Below, piece by piece: positions 51,447 to 60,429 of a DNA stretch of 64,000 nt (positions are counted from its first letter, which is position 1; each line of letters opens with the position of its first letter). The stretch covers positions 744,001 through 808,000 of the forward strand of contig NZ_CP113975.1 in the NCBI RefSeq assembly GCF_026870155.1, read 5' to 3'. The stretch is from Flavobacterium marginilacus. Lineage in GTDB: Bacteria > Bacteroidota > Bacteroidia > Flavobacteriales > Flavobacteriaceae. The notes under the pieces were generated by a model. The model did not search any database. It was not told the DNA's origin and saw only the letters and a list, made by a program, of their open reading frames with translations. The position numbers and the translations under genes were made by a program.

Positions 51447-54215
51447 ATGGCGGCAACCAACTATAAAATACTTTTTTTCAAAATACTAAAATATACAGGA
51501 ATTACATTCTCAGTTTTATTGGCACTGATGTTTATCACTCCTTTGATTTTTGCAGATAAAATCAGGGAACAGGTGAAGAAAACAGCCAATGAAAAATTAA
51601 ACGGTGAATTGAATTATAATGAAGCTAACGTTTCTTTTTTCAGGCATTTTCCGTCATTAACTCTTTCTTTGACTGACTTTAAGCTTAATGGCTCGGCTCC
51701 TTTTCAAAATGAAAGATTAATTGCTGCCGATGAGGTTGCTTTCGGGATTAATTTGGGCAGTCTTGTTTTTGGGAAAACGATTAAAATCGACCAGATTTTC
51801 CTTTCGAATTCACTGATTAATGTGAAAGTAAATGAGAAAGGCGAGGCCAATTATAATGTCTATATCGCTGAGAAGGAAAAGGAAAAAGAGCCAGAAGAAG
51901 CATCCGACACAGGCTTGAAACTGGAAGCAATCGAAATTAACAACAGTAAGCTCGTTTATGATGATCAATCTACAAAATTCCATATAGACGCTTTTGGGTT
52001 TGATTATTTAGGGAACGGGGATTTTAGCCAAGCCATATTTGCACTGCATTCCAAAGTCAAAATCGGGAAATTGAATGTAATTTATCAAAAAGAACCTTAT
52101 TTGATGAATAAAAAAGTGGACGGAGATTTGATTACTAAAATCAATACCAGTTCGCTGTCTTTTGTTTTTGAGCAAAATGATCTTTTTATCAATAAACTGC
52201 TGGTAGATTTTACCGGAAAATTTGATTTCCTGAAGGATGGTTATAATATGGATTTCAAAATTAAGTCGGATAAAAGTAACCTGAATGATCTTTTTACGGC
52301 TTTTCCGCCAAAATACATTACGTGGTTAAAAGATACAGAACTTAAGGGAAATGTTGATTTATTGCTTACTTTGAAAGGCAGATACATCGCTTCGCAAAAT
52401 ATTGGACCAGACTTGAATATGGACCTTAAAATAAAAGACGGATTTATAAATTATAAAAAAAGTGCTTTTCCGGTTTCAAATCTAAACATCGATGTTGCGA
52501 CAAAAGTGCCGTCTTTGAATCCAGAACTTTTACAGCTGGACGCCAAAAACCTATCATTAAACATTGAGAAAAATTATCTTAAAACGAAGCTGAAAATGGA
52601 CGGTCTGTCTGCGCCCGACATTGATTTGGTTTTGAATTCCAATATTGATCTGGAAAAATTAAACCAAGCACTCGGGATTCCGAATGTTGAGTTAAAAGGA
52701 TTGTTAGTAAGTGATCTGAAAGCAAAAGGAAAGCTTGACCAGAAGCAAAGACTTTTTCCAAACGCCAGCGGTTCACTGAACTTGAAAAACGGATTTGTGA
52801 AAACACAATATTATCCAAATCCGATTACCAACATCAATGTGGTATCCAAAATAAACAATACGAAAGGAACTTACGACGGACTTTCGGTAGTGCTGGCTCC
52901 GGCTGGTTTTACGTTTGAAGGAGAACCTTTTTGGGTAAAAGCCGACATGAAAAACTTTGATGATTTGAATTATGACATCAAGGCCAAAGGGACTCTGAAT
53001 ATCAGTAAAATTTACAAGGTATTTTCGCAAAAAGGACTGGATGTGGATGGTTTTATCAAAGCCGATTTGGAACTGAAAGGGATTCAGAGCTATGCACAAA
53101 AAGGTGATTACAGTAAATTAAAGAATAAAGGAACTCTTGAACTTCGAAACATTAATGTTCAAACGGAATATCTGCCAAAATCATTGCTGATTAAAGAAGG
53201 AATTTTTAAATTTAATCAGGATAAAATGTCGTTTAATACATTCTTGGCTTCCTACGGTCAGTCTGATTTCAAGCTGAATGGCTATCTGCAGAATGTATTT
53301 AATTTTATGTCTTCCAAAAATGGGACTTTAAGAGGATCGTTTACGTTAAATTCAAAATACATCAATGTTGATGAGTTTATGTCGAGCACATCTACAACTA
53401 CTACAATTGATAAAATTCCTGCCACTACAGAAAATAGTCCAAAACCTGCAACGCAGGAAACAGGAGTAATTATCATTCCGTCTAATCTGGATCTGCAGTT
53501 TTATGCCACAGCACACAAAATCAATTATCAGGGGCTTACTCTGCAGGATGGGAAAGGTGCCGTGAAAATGAAAAACGGAAAAATTGTGATGCAGAATACT
53601 GGTTTCAATTTAATTGGCTGTAATGTTACGATGAATGCTGCTTATCAGGCAATAACTCCTAAAAAAGCAGTCTTTGAATACCAGATCAAAGCCACTGATT
53701 TTGATATACACCGAGCATACAAGGAAGTAAAAATGTTCAAAGAAATGGCCAGCGCAGCCGAAAGTGCACAGGGAATTGTTTCATTGGATTACAAAATAAA
53801 AGGAAGACTGAACCAGCAGATGATGCCTGTTTATCCTTCGCTGATTGGCGGAGGCGTACTTTCGATAAAAGATGTGAAAGTAAAAGGGATGAAAATGTTC
53901 AATGCTGTGAGTAAAACCACAAATCATGAATCGATCAAAAACCCTGAACTGTCCAAGGTAGACATCAAATCCACGGTGAAAAACAATATAGTTACTATTG
54001 AGCGTTTCAAATTCAAATATGCTGGATTCAGACCCAGAATTGAAGGAACCTCAAGCCTTGACGGCAAACTGAATATCAAAATGCGTTTGGGATTACCGCC
54101 GTTTGGAATTTTTGGTATTCCGCTGACGGTTACCGGAACTCAGGACAAACCAAAAATAAAAATGGGCAGTCAGGGTCAGGACATTGAAGAGACGAAAGAT
54201 GCAGAAGATAATTAA
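51447..54215 (+). CDS. AsmA-family protein
   Basis: The 922-residue protein has one N-terminal membrane span ('YTGITFSVLLALMFITPLIFA') and then a very long stretch of beta-strand repeats, with AsmA-typical 'VKKTANEKLNGELNYNEANVSFFRHFPSLTLSLTDFKLNG' at the start and 'NKVVTIERFKFKYAGFRPRIEGTSSLDGKLNIKMRLGLPPFG'-like sequence at the end. Related AsmA/TamB proteins form periplasmic bridges that carry phospholipids or assist outer-membrane assembly. The C-terminal tail is acidic. The gene stands alone. Confidence 0.85.
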   Translation: MAATNYKILFFKILKYTGITFSVLLALMFITPLIFADKIREQVKKTANEKLNGELNYNEANVSFFRHFPSLTLSLTDFKLNGSAPFQNERLIAADEVAFGINLGSLVFGKTIKIDQIFLSNSLINVKVNEKGEANYNVYIAEKEKEKEPEEASDTGLKLEAIEINNSKLVYDDQSTKFHIDAFGFDYLGNGDFSQAIFALHSKVKIGKLNVIYQKEPYLMNKKVDGDLITKINTSSLSFVFEQNDLFINKLLVDFTGKFDFLKDGYNMDFKIKSDKSNLNDLFTAFPPKYITWLKDTELKGNVDLLLTLKGRYIASQNIGPDLNMDLKIKDGFINYKKSAFPVSNLNIDVATKVPSLNPELLQLDAKNLSLNIEKNYLKTKLKMDGLSAPDIDLVLNSNIDLEKLNQALGIPNVELKGLLVSDLKAKGKLDQKQRLFPNASGSLNLKNGFVKTQYYPNPITNINVVSKINNTKGTYDGLSVVLAPAGFTFEGEPFWVKADMKNFDDLNYDIKAKGTLNISKIYKVFSQKGLDVDGFIKADLELKGIQSYAQKGDYSKLKNKGTLELRNINVQTEYLPKSLLIKEGIFKFNQDKMSFNTFLASYGQSDFKLNGYLQNVFNFMSSKNGTLRGSFTLNSKYINVDEFMSSTSTTTTIDKIPATTENSPKPATQETGVIIIPSNLDLQFYATAHKINYQGLTLQDGKGAVKMKNGKIVMQNTGFNLIGCNVTMNAAYQAITPKKAVFEYQIKATDFDIHRAYKEVKMFKEMASAAESAQGIVSLDYKIKGRLNQQMMPVYPSLIGGGVLSIKDVKVKGMKMFNAVSKTTNHESIKNPELSKVDIKSTVKNNIVTIERFKFKYAGFRPRIEGTSSLDGKLNIKMRLGLPPFGIFGIPLTVTGTQDKPKIKMGSQGQDIEETKDAEDN

Positions 54216-54266
54216 TAGAAAGCAAAAGCAGTTGTTGAACACGGCATTCGCTTTTAAAAGTTTCTG

Positions 54267-54390
54267 ACACGAATTACACTAATCTGCACGAATTAAAATT
54301 GCTGTTTAATTACACAAAATATTCGAAACAGTAAAAAGTTGTAAAACTTGATTTGAGATAAGAATTAGTGTAGATTAGTGTAATTCGTGT
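54267..54390. repeat. Dispersed inverted repeat downstream of the AsmA-like gene
   Basis: ACACGAATTACACTAATCT (54267-54285) is exactly complementary to 54372-54390, with about 86 bases between. The words 'attagtgtaattcgtgt' recur between genes in flavobacteria in my memory. No coding capacity. Confidence 0.6.
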
Positions 54391-54446
54391 TTATCTTTTT
54401 TTTAATGCCAATGCCGTGTTTGTTGAAACTGATTCTATTATAAAAT

Positions 54447-54478
54447 AACAAAGCTCCCAATCAGTTGGAAGCTTTGTT
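54447..54478. terminator. Convergent-gene terminator
   Basis: The arms AACAAAGCTCCCAA and TTGGAAGCTTTGTT pair with one mismatch. They lie between the AsmA-like gene (+) and the gene at 54477 (-), whose stop codon is part of the stem; it probably serves both. Confidence 0.75.
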
Positions 54479-55067
54479 ATTTTAGACATTCTATATACAC
54501 CGGCGAATCAAAGAAATCTAAAATGGACATATTCTGATTATTTACATTGTCATAGGATTCAATTCGTGCGATTAATTGTTCGCAGCCCTTAAAATAAAAT
54601 TGAATTTTAGGAAAAATATCACCTCGTACTGCAGTTGATTTAGTGCTTTTAAGATTGTCAAATTCCAGACCGTCTAGGATATTATTATTTGAATCCAGCA
54701 CATAAAAAACATAGTTTATTTTAGAACTTTCTTCGTCATCATTTTGTTTAGTTGTAAAAATAAGTGTTTTTGAAGGTGTCTCTGACAGAACAAAATAGCC
54801 GTTTATTTCTTTAGAATTATTTAATTTATATGTTTTAAATTTAGTTGTTCCAATATGGATATAATTAAAGTCTTTAAATTTAATTCTGCTTTCTGCATCG
54901 GAGTTTGGCAGTTTGTAGAGTACTATCTTTTCAGTATTATCAATTCGAAAAAAGTTAGCTTTTATATTAATCTTCGATCCATCATTAGTAAGTATAAAAT
55001 TCTCTGAAAAAGGCATAGAGAAAGCATTCATGCTAAGAAATAGCATTAAAAAGTGAAATTTTTGCAT
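54477..55067 (-). CDS. Secreted hypothetical protein
   Basis: The 196-residue protein has a signal peptide ('FHFLMLFLSMNAFSMPFS'). The body is beta-rich ('FRIDNTEKIVLYKLPNSDAESRIKFKDFNYIHIGTTKFKTYKLNNS...NGYFVLSETPSKTLIFTTKQND'). I recognise no family. Similar small exported proteins of unknown role are common in flavobacteria. It ends within a bidirectional terminator. Confidence 0.65.
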   Translation of the reverse strand: MQKFHFLMLFLSMNAFSMPFSENFILTNDGSKINIKANFFRIDNTEKIVLYKLPNSDAESRIKFKDFNYIHIGTTKFKTYKLNNSKEINGYFVLSETPSKTLIFTTKQNDDEESSKINYVFYVLDSNNNILDGLEFDNLKSTKSTAVRGDIFPKIQFYFKGCEQLIARIESYDNVNNQNMSILDFFDSPVYIECLK

Positions 55068-55224
55068 GTTGTAGATAAATTGTTTTTTGTTTTCAAAACT
55101 ATACTAATACTATATATCGCTTGTTAATAAACAATAAATCTTACATTAAGAAAGTTTAAATAAATCATAAACAGAAAGATGAGGTTTTATGATTTTAAAG
55201 TCTGCTACATTTTGGGAAAAGGAG

Positions 55225-55272
55225 GCAAAAAAACAGCACAAACGGCATAGTAAGAACGCAATTTGTGCTGTT
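55225..55272 (-). terminator. Terminator of the gene at 55280
   Basis: On the minus strand AACAGCACAAA and TTTGTGCTGTT form a stem around a 19-base loop, followed by seven T, just after the stop codon. Confidence 0.75.
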
Positions 55273-55279
55273 TGTTATT

Positions 55280-56095
55280 TTATTTGGAAGCTTCGGGCAG
55301 GTTGTGGTATATGTAATCTCCATGCACACCTGTGAATGCTAATTTTAACTGATCGAAAAAAGCCTTACTGTCAGCTTCTTTGGGCCATGTGGCTTTTACC
55401 AATTCGTCTTGTTTTAGATTTGATTTTTCAATATCTCCAAAAGAATCATAAAAGTAGGCTTCCATAAAATCCCTGCTGTCTGATCCCCAAGCGTGGCGAA
55501 ACGGATAATAACCTTTGATAAACGGATCTTTCAGGGTGATTTTTTCATTGTATTCTTTCATGCCTTTTCCTTTGTTATTAAAAGACATTTGGGATTTTCG
55601 GATGTAAACAATCATGGGTTCTTTTGTGGCGGCTTTGAATTCTTTCACGCCAATGGTTTCAATAGAACTGTAAATTTCGTCTGAATGATAAGGAGAGTAA
55701 TAACTTCTTTGTTTATCAAAAAAAGCAGTTCTGGCTTTCTCATCGGGCCAGGCTTTTTTGGCAAGATCATCTGAAATGGCTTCTGCTTTTTCTATATCGT
55801 CCCAGTTTTTGTAAACGCTGACTAGAATAATTTCGGTACTGTTTCCAGTGTAATAATGAGTTAGAATTTCAGAGCCGATTATTAAATCATTTTTGCTCGT
55901 TACTTTGTCAAAATACTCTTTTTCCGTCGCCTTCCAATCTTTAGGATCCGTATCTAAATTTCTGTGTAGGGTTGTCATTGTAATAAATACAGGCTTTGGG
56001 GAATCTTGTTTGGGGAGGTCCTGCGCATAACTGTTTATGCTTAGAAAGAATGTTAAAATTAACATTCCCAGCGAAAAAAAAAATCTCTTTTTCAT
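55280..56095 (-). CDS. Secreted protein with internal duplication
   Basis: The 271-residue protein has a signal peptide ('FFFSLGMLILTFFLSINSYAQ'). The mature part consists of two homologous halves: both contain a W/D-rich 'DIEK' stretch ('NWDDIEKAEAISDDLAKKAWPDEKARTAFFD' and 'SFGDIEKSNLKQDELVKATWPKEADSKAFFD') followed by 'YHSDEIYSS' or 'VHGDYIYHN'. This resembles two fused ferredoxin-like (dimeric alpha-beta barrel) domains, but the family is not identified. Function unknown; exported. Confidence 0.7.
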   Translation of the reverse strand: MKKRFFFSLGMLILTFFLSINSYAQDLPKQDSPKPVFITMTTLHRNLDTDPKDWKATEKEYFDKVTSKNDLIIGSEILTHYYTGNSTEIILVSVYKNWDDIEKAEAISDDLAKKAWPDEKARTAFFDKQRSYYSPYHSDEIYSSIETIGVKEFKAATKEPMIVYIRKSQMSFNNKGKGMKEYNEKITLKDPFIKGYYPFRHAWGSDSRDFMEAYFYDSFGDIEKSNLKQDELVKATWPKEADSKAFFDQLKLAFTGVHGDYIYHNLPEASK

Positions 56096-56210
56096 AATAA
56101 ACCAAAAATTAAATTATTAATTAACAAAAAACATATATAAATTTAGTAAATTGTTAATCAAGTAGTTATGTGTTTTTGATTTATTTTTTAGGAGAAAAAA
56201 CAGGAATTGA

Positions 56211-57446
56211 TTAAACCTCTTTGTTTAAAGGCAGTTCAGCCACTACAAAGGTACTGCCGCCTGCATATATGAAATCATTTTTTGCGGCATTATTCTTAGC
56301 GGTGGCATAAGCTTCTGATACAGAGCTGTATGTATTTCCTGTTAATTCAAACATTAGAGCTTTCTCTTTTAATATATCAGCATCCAAACCTCTTGGAATA
56401 TTTGGCCGGCAAAAATAATAAGCAGCATTTTTTGGAAATAATGGCAGTACTTCGTCCAGTTCTTTATCATTGACAACTCCCAGGACAATATGAAGGTTTT
56501 CAAAAGTTTCTTTTTGTATTTGTTTCAAAACAATTTCGAGACCGTGTTTGTTGTGTGCTGTATCGCAGATCACTTTTGGATTTGCTCCCAATTGCTGCCA
56601 TCTGCCAAGCAGGCCGGTGTTTTTTACGACATTCATCAAACCCAATTGTATGTTTTCGCCACTCACTTTAAAATTGGTTTGTTCGTTTAGGATTTTAAAA
56701 GTCTCTATAACCGTTTTTTTATTGTGCTGCTGATAATCGCCGATTAAATCAGAAGGAGGAGTTTCTGTAATCAAATCCGATGCAAAATAGATTTCGGCAT
56801 TGTTTTCTTTGGCTTTTGCTGAAAAAACAGGCTGAGTTTCTGGAGTATATTCGCCTATAACTACTGGAATTTTAGGTTTGATAATTCCTGCTTTTTCACC
56901 TGCGATAGATTCCAGCGTATTGCCCAAAAACTGAACATGATCAATCCCGATATTGGTTATTACCGAAACTAGGGGAGTGATAATGTTTGTAGCATCCAGT
57001 CTTCCGCCCAATCCCACTTCAATAACAGCAATATCTACATTTTCTTTTACAAAATAATCAAAAGCCAATCCAACGGTCATTTCAAAGAAACTCATATCAT
57101 TGGCTTCAAAAAAAGATTTATGATGCGCTATGAATTCACAGACAAAATCCTCAGAGATTTCGGCACCATTGATCTTGATGCGCTCCCGAAAATCAATTAA
57201 ATGCGGGGAAGTGTACAATCCAACTTTATAGCCCGCTTCCTGCAGTATAGAAGAAAGCATATGCGAAGTAGAACCTTTGCCGTTTGTGCCGGCAACGTGC
57301 AGACATTTTAGCTTTTTATGCGGACTGTCAAGATGGTCTGCCAGCAAATGGATGTTGGTTAAGTCTTTTTTATAAGCCGATGCTCCCTGCAATTGATACA
57401 TTGGGAGCTGATTAAACATCCAGTTTGTGGTTTCTTGATAGTTCAT
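56211..57446 (-). CDS. folC: Bifunctional folylpolyglutamate synthase / dihydrofolate synthase FolC
   Basis: The 411-residue cytoplasmic Mur-ligase-like enzyme has the ATP loop 'GTNGKGST' (53-60), 'YTSPHLIDFRERIKINGAEIS', 'VDIAVIEVGLGGRLDATNI', 'ITNIGIDHVQFLGNTLESIAGEKAGIIK' and 'VICDTAHNKHGLEIVLKQI'. It adds glutamate to dihydropteroate and to folates. It is divergent from exbB with 129 bases between. Length and motifs are those of a normal full-length enzyme. Confidence 0.95.
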   Translation of the reverse strand: MNYQETTNWMFNQLPMYQLQGASAYKKDLTNIHLLADHLDSPHKKLKCLHVAGTNGKGSTSHMLSSILQEAGYKVGLYTSPHLIDFRERIKINGAEISEDFVCEFIAHHKSFFEANDMSFFEMTVGLAFDYFVKENVDIAVIEVGLGGRLDATNIITPLVSVITNIGIDHVQFLGNTLESIAGEKAGIIKPKIPVVIGEYTPETQPVFSAKAKENNAEIYFASDLITETPPSDLIGDYQQHNKKTVIETFKILNEQTNFKVSGENIQLGLMNVVKNTGLLGRWQQLGANPKVICDTAHNKHGLEIVLKQIQKETFENLHIVLGVVNDKELDEVLPLFPKNAAYYFCRPNIPRGLDADILKEKALMFELTGNTYSSVSEAYATAKNNAAKNDFIYAGGSTFVVAELPLNKEV

Positions 57447-57575
57447 TAATTTTTGATAAAATAGTTGTAAATTGAAATAATTTTCCCTTTTTTTAGTTTA
57501 ATATTACAGTGAAAAATAGTTTTTACAAAATTGAAATATTTTTTAGAATTAACGATTATAAACCCAGAATAAAAT

Positions 57576-58268
57576 ATGTTTAGTTTAATACAATTACAAG
57601 CTGATACCCTTGCTGCCGCTTCTAGTGCTGTTGTCGAAAAAATTGCGCCAACTACCGAAATTTCTGTTTTAGGGTTCATCCTAAAAGGAGGATTTTTTTT
57701 AATACCTATTGCAATCTTACTATTTTATACTTTTTACCTCATTATAGAACGTTATTTGTACATAAATAAAAAAGCCAAAGTAGATCCGCTTATGATGCGC
57801 GATGTCAAAGATCACCTGACTTCGGGAAAATTTGATCTGGCGTTTACCATTACAGACCGCTCTAACACCGCTTCAGGAAATGTTATCAAAGAAGGAATCG
57901 CGCTGATTGGCCGTCCTATTGCCGAAATCGAATCGAATATGGACCGCGCCGCCGATATCGAAATCGCCGAAATGGAACAGCATCTTGGACAATTGGGACT
58001 TATTGCAGGTATTGCGCCAACACTTGGATTCATCGGAACAATTTCTGGAGTAATCAAAATTTTCTACAGCATATCTGTGACCGAAAACATCAGTATCGGG
58101 AATATCTCTGGAGGACTTTATGAGAAAATGATCAGCAGCGGTTCCGGGCTTATCGTGGGAATCATTGCTTACAGTGCTTACCATTTACTCAACGGAAAAA
58201 TTGACAGTTATGCATTAAAAGTGCAGAAACAAATATTGGAATTCGTAAATATCATCCAAAAAGCATAA
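57576..58268 (+). CDS. exbB: ExbB/TolQ-type proton channel protein
   Basis: The 230-residue protein has three membrane spans ('GGFFLIPIAILLFYTFYLIIERYL', 'LGLIAGIAPTLGFIGTISGVIKIF', 'ISSGSGLIVGIIAYSAYHLL'), with the MotA/TolQ/ExbB core 'GLIAGIAPTLGFIGTISG'. It is the proton channel that, with ExbD, energises TonB for SusC-type receptors such as the two in this window. ExbD starts three bases after its stop. No tonB gene follows; a TonB C-terminus lies at the far end of the window. Confidence 0.93.
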   Translation: MFSLIQLQADTLAAASSAVVEKIAPTTEISVLGFILKGGFFLIPIAILLFYTFYLIIERYLYINKKAKVDPLMMRDVKDHLTSGKFDLAFTITDRSNTASGNVIKEGIALIGRPIAEIESNMDRAADIEIAEMEQHLGQLGLIAGIAPTLGFIGTISGVIKIFYSISVTENISIGNISGGLYEKMISSGSGLIVGIIAYSAYHLLNGKIDSYALKVQKQILEFVNIIQKA

Positions 58269-58271
58269 ACT

Positions 58272-58667
58272 ATGTCCATCAAAAGAAAAAGAAGATTTCA
58301 CGCCGAGGTCGCCACTTCGTCCTTGAGTGACATTATGTTTTTTTTACTGCTGTTTTTCCTGATTATTTCCACTTTGGCGAATCCAAACGTGATAAAAATG
58401 ACACTGCCAAAGGCAAAATCCCATGAAAAAACCAACAAACAATTCATCAGTTTGTCAGTTACAGAGGACAAGAAATTCTTCATCGACAAACAGCCCGTTG
58501 CTTTCGAAGAACTCGAAACTACGTTGATGTCTAAAATTGATACCCAAAAAGACCAAACCGTGGTTGTCCGGATTCCGTTCAATCTCCAGGTTCAGGATTT
58601 GGTCGATGTATTGCAGATAGGAGTGAAGAACAACTTAAAATTTGTCATCGCCACAAGTCCCAAATAA
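58272..58667 (+). CDS. exbD: ExbD/TolR-type transport protein
   Basis: The 131-residue protein has one membrane span near the N-terminus containing the conserved Asp ('ATSSLSDIMFFLLLFFLIISTL', Asp19 or nearby). A periplasmic TolR-like domain follows ('KTNKQFISLSVTEDKKFFIDKQPVAFEELETTLMSKI', 'VVRIPFNLQVQDLVDVLQIG'). It is operonic with exbB. Confidence 0.93.
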   Translation: MSIKRKRRFHAEVATSSLSDIMFFLLLFFLIISTLANPNVIKMTLPKAKSHEKTNKQFISLSVTEDKKFFIDKQPVAFEELETTLMSKIDTQKDQTVVVRIPFNLQVQDLVDVLQIGVKNNLKFVIATSPK

Positions 58668-58684
58668 AAATTTTAAAAATATTT

Positions 58685-58802
58685 GGGCGTGCCAGCATAA
58701 AGAAAAGGAGCCAAATCATCGCAGCGGTGATTCGGCTCCTTTTCTTTATGCTGTCGGGCTATCCGCGTTACTTCGGTAACTTGCTTCTATCTCTCACGCG
58801 GA
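58685..58802. repeat. Dispersed hairpin element downstream of exbD
   Basis: AGCATAAAGAAAAGGAGCC (from 58694) and its complement (to 58752) form a 25-bp stem with one mismatch around a GC-rich loop. The element continues with GTCGGGCTATCCGCG...CTTGCTTCTATCTCTCACGCG. I recall similar 100-bp units between genes in Flavobacterium. It may also terminate the exbBD transcript. Confidence 0.65.
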
Positions 58803-58829
58803 ATGCTGCAAAATGAGATATTTGTCTAT

Positions 58830-58920
58830 CCTAACAGGTTTTTTTAACCTGTTAGGTATTATTGTTTTTTAGAAGCAAAATGGGTTTTTGATACCTAACA
58901 GGTCTTGGAGACCTGTTAGG
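58830..58920. repeat. Pair of CCTAACAGGT...ACCTGTTAGG hairpins
   Basis: Two small palindromes share the same arms, CCTAACAGG / CCTGTTAGG, at 58830-58856 and 58894-58920, 37 bases apart. They look like copies of one short mobile palindromic repeat. Confidence 0.65.
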
Positions 58921-59057
58921 ATTTCTTGTACATAAACAGGTCAGCACAAGGAACAAAGCAAAAGCTTGCATAGTAGTATTTCAAAAAAAAAGAAAAGCGT
59001 AACATTTTAAAAAAGAGTATACTAATAAATTCAAGAACGAACTTAAAAGTATATTTT

Positions 59058-60212
59058 ATGAAAAACATTTCACGACGCACGTTTGTTAATAAATTTGGTT
59101 TGGGTGTTGGAGCAGCTGCTGTTATGACAACACTTCCTTCTTACATAACTTCATCAGAAAAGACTGAGAAACCATATACTGGGAAGAAGTTAAATATAGC
59201 GCTTTGCGGTTTAGGAAATTACGCAGGTATGTTAGCCGCAGGAATTGAAGCTTCCGAGTACTGCAATTTATCGGGAATAGTAACTGGCACACCTGAAAAA
59301 GCGGTAAAGTGGAAGAAACAGTATAATATTCCCGAAAAGAACATTTATAATTATCAGAATTTCGATGAGATTGTCAATAATAAAGATATAGATTTAGTTT
59401 ATGTTGTTTTACCAAGCGGTCTGCACAAAGAATTTGTAATCCGTTCTGCAAAAGCAGGCAAAAATGTAATTACAGAAAAACCAATGGCAGTTTCTCCTGC
59501 CGATTGTGAAGAAATGATAAAAGCCTGCAATGATAATAATGTTCAATTGGCTATTGGTTATCGCCTGCATTATGAGCCAACACATTTGGAAATTAAAAGA
59601 TTAGGACAAGAAAAAGTTTTTGGACAAGTGCGGTTTATAGAAGCATCGCTAGGTTATAAAACATATGACACTCTAGATAAAAAAACAATTGTTGATAAGA
59701 ATAACCGAAGTGAATGGAGACTGAATAAGAAATTAGGCGGAGGCGCTTTAATGGATTTAGGGATTTATTGTATTCAGGCGAGCCGTTACGTTTTAGGTGA
59801 AGAACCCATTGCGGTTACTGCACAATTTGGTCCGGTGAACAATAAAGACAGGTTTTCGGAGACCGAGGAAAGCATTTCCTGGCAGATGGAATTTCCGAGC
59901 GGTGCTGTAGCAAACTGCAATACTTCCTGCGGTTACTATATTGACAGGTTTTATGCATCGGCAGATGAGGGCAGTTTTGAATTAAGCCCCGCATTGAGTT
60001 ATGGACCTTTTGTTGGCAGAACATCAGAAAAGGAATTGAAATTTCCTGTAATAAATCAGCAGAAAACACAATTGGATGAAATTTGTAAAGTATTGTTAGA
60101 AAATAAAAAACTGCCTGATCATATCACAGGAGAAGAAGGATTAAAGGATATAAAAATTATTAATGCAGTTTATAAAGCAGCAGAAACAGGAAAGAAAATT
60201 TTCTTGAAATAA
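59058..60212 (+). CDS. Gfo/Idh/MocA-family oxidoreductase, Tat-exported
   Basis: The 384-residue protein begins 'MKNISRRTFVNKFGLGVGAA', a twin-arginine signal. The NAD(P)-binding domain shows 'LNIALCGLGNYAGMLAAGI' and the conserved 'VITEKPMAVSPADC' (Glu-Lys-Pro). The C-terminal domain contains 'EWRLNKKLGGGALMDLGIYCIQASRYVLGEEP'. It resembles glucose-fructose oxidoreductase-like periplasmic enzymes, which keep a bound nucleotide cofactor and act on sugars. The substrate is unknown. It stands alone, flanked by repeat-rich intergenic DNA on both sides. Confidence 0.9.
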   Translation: MKNISRRTFVNKFGLGVGAAAVMTTLPSYITSSEKTEKPYTGKKLNIALCGLGNYAGMLAAGIEASEYCNLSGIVTGTPEKAVKWKKQYNIPEKNIYNYQNFDEIVNNKDIDLVYVVLPSGLHKEFVIRSAKAGKNVITEKPMAVSPADCEEMIKACNDNNVQLAIGYRLHYEPTHLEIKRLGQEKVFGQVRFIEASLGYKTYDTLDKKTIVDKNNRSEWRLNKKLGGGALMDLGIYCIQASRYVLGEEPIAVTAQFGPVNNKDRFSETEESISWQMEFPSGAVANCNTSCGYYIDRFYASADEGSFELSPALSYGPFVGRTSEKELKFPVINQQKTQLDEICKVLLENKKLPDHITGEEGLKDIKIINAVYKAAETGKKIFLK

Positions 60213-60254
60213 AAGAATATGACAATCCTTAACTAGTACCAAACTGATCGAATT

Positions 60255-60340
60255 AGACATAGATTAAAAAGATTTACACAGATTTTTTAAAAAAATAGTA
60301 CTGAAATCTGTGAGAATCTGTGTAATCAATGGCGAAAAAA
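60255..60340. repeat. Dispersed 'aatctgtgtaatc' inverted repeat
   Basis: GATTTACACAGATT (60269-60282) is partly complementary to AATCTGTGAGAATCTGTGTAATC (60305-60327). It is another intergenic palindromic unit of the kind scattered in Flavobacterium genomes. Confidence 0.5.
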
Positions 60341-60429
60341 ACACATGGTATTATTTGCGGACAGTCATATAAAAGAAAATAGTTTTCTGTATAAAAAACT
60401 TACGTGGTAATCGTCTGCAGTTTGTCAAG

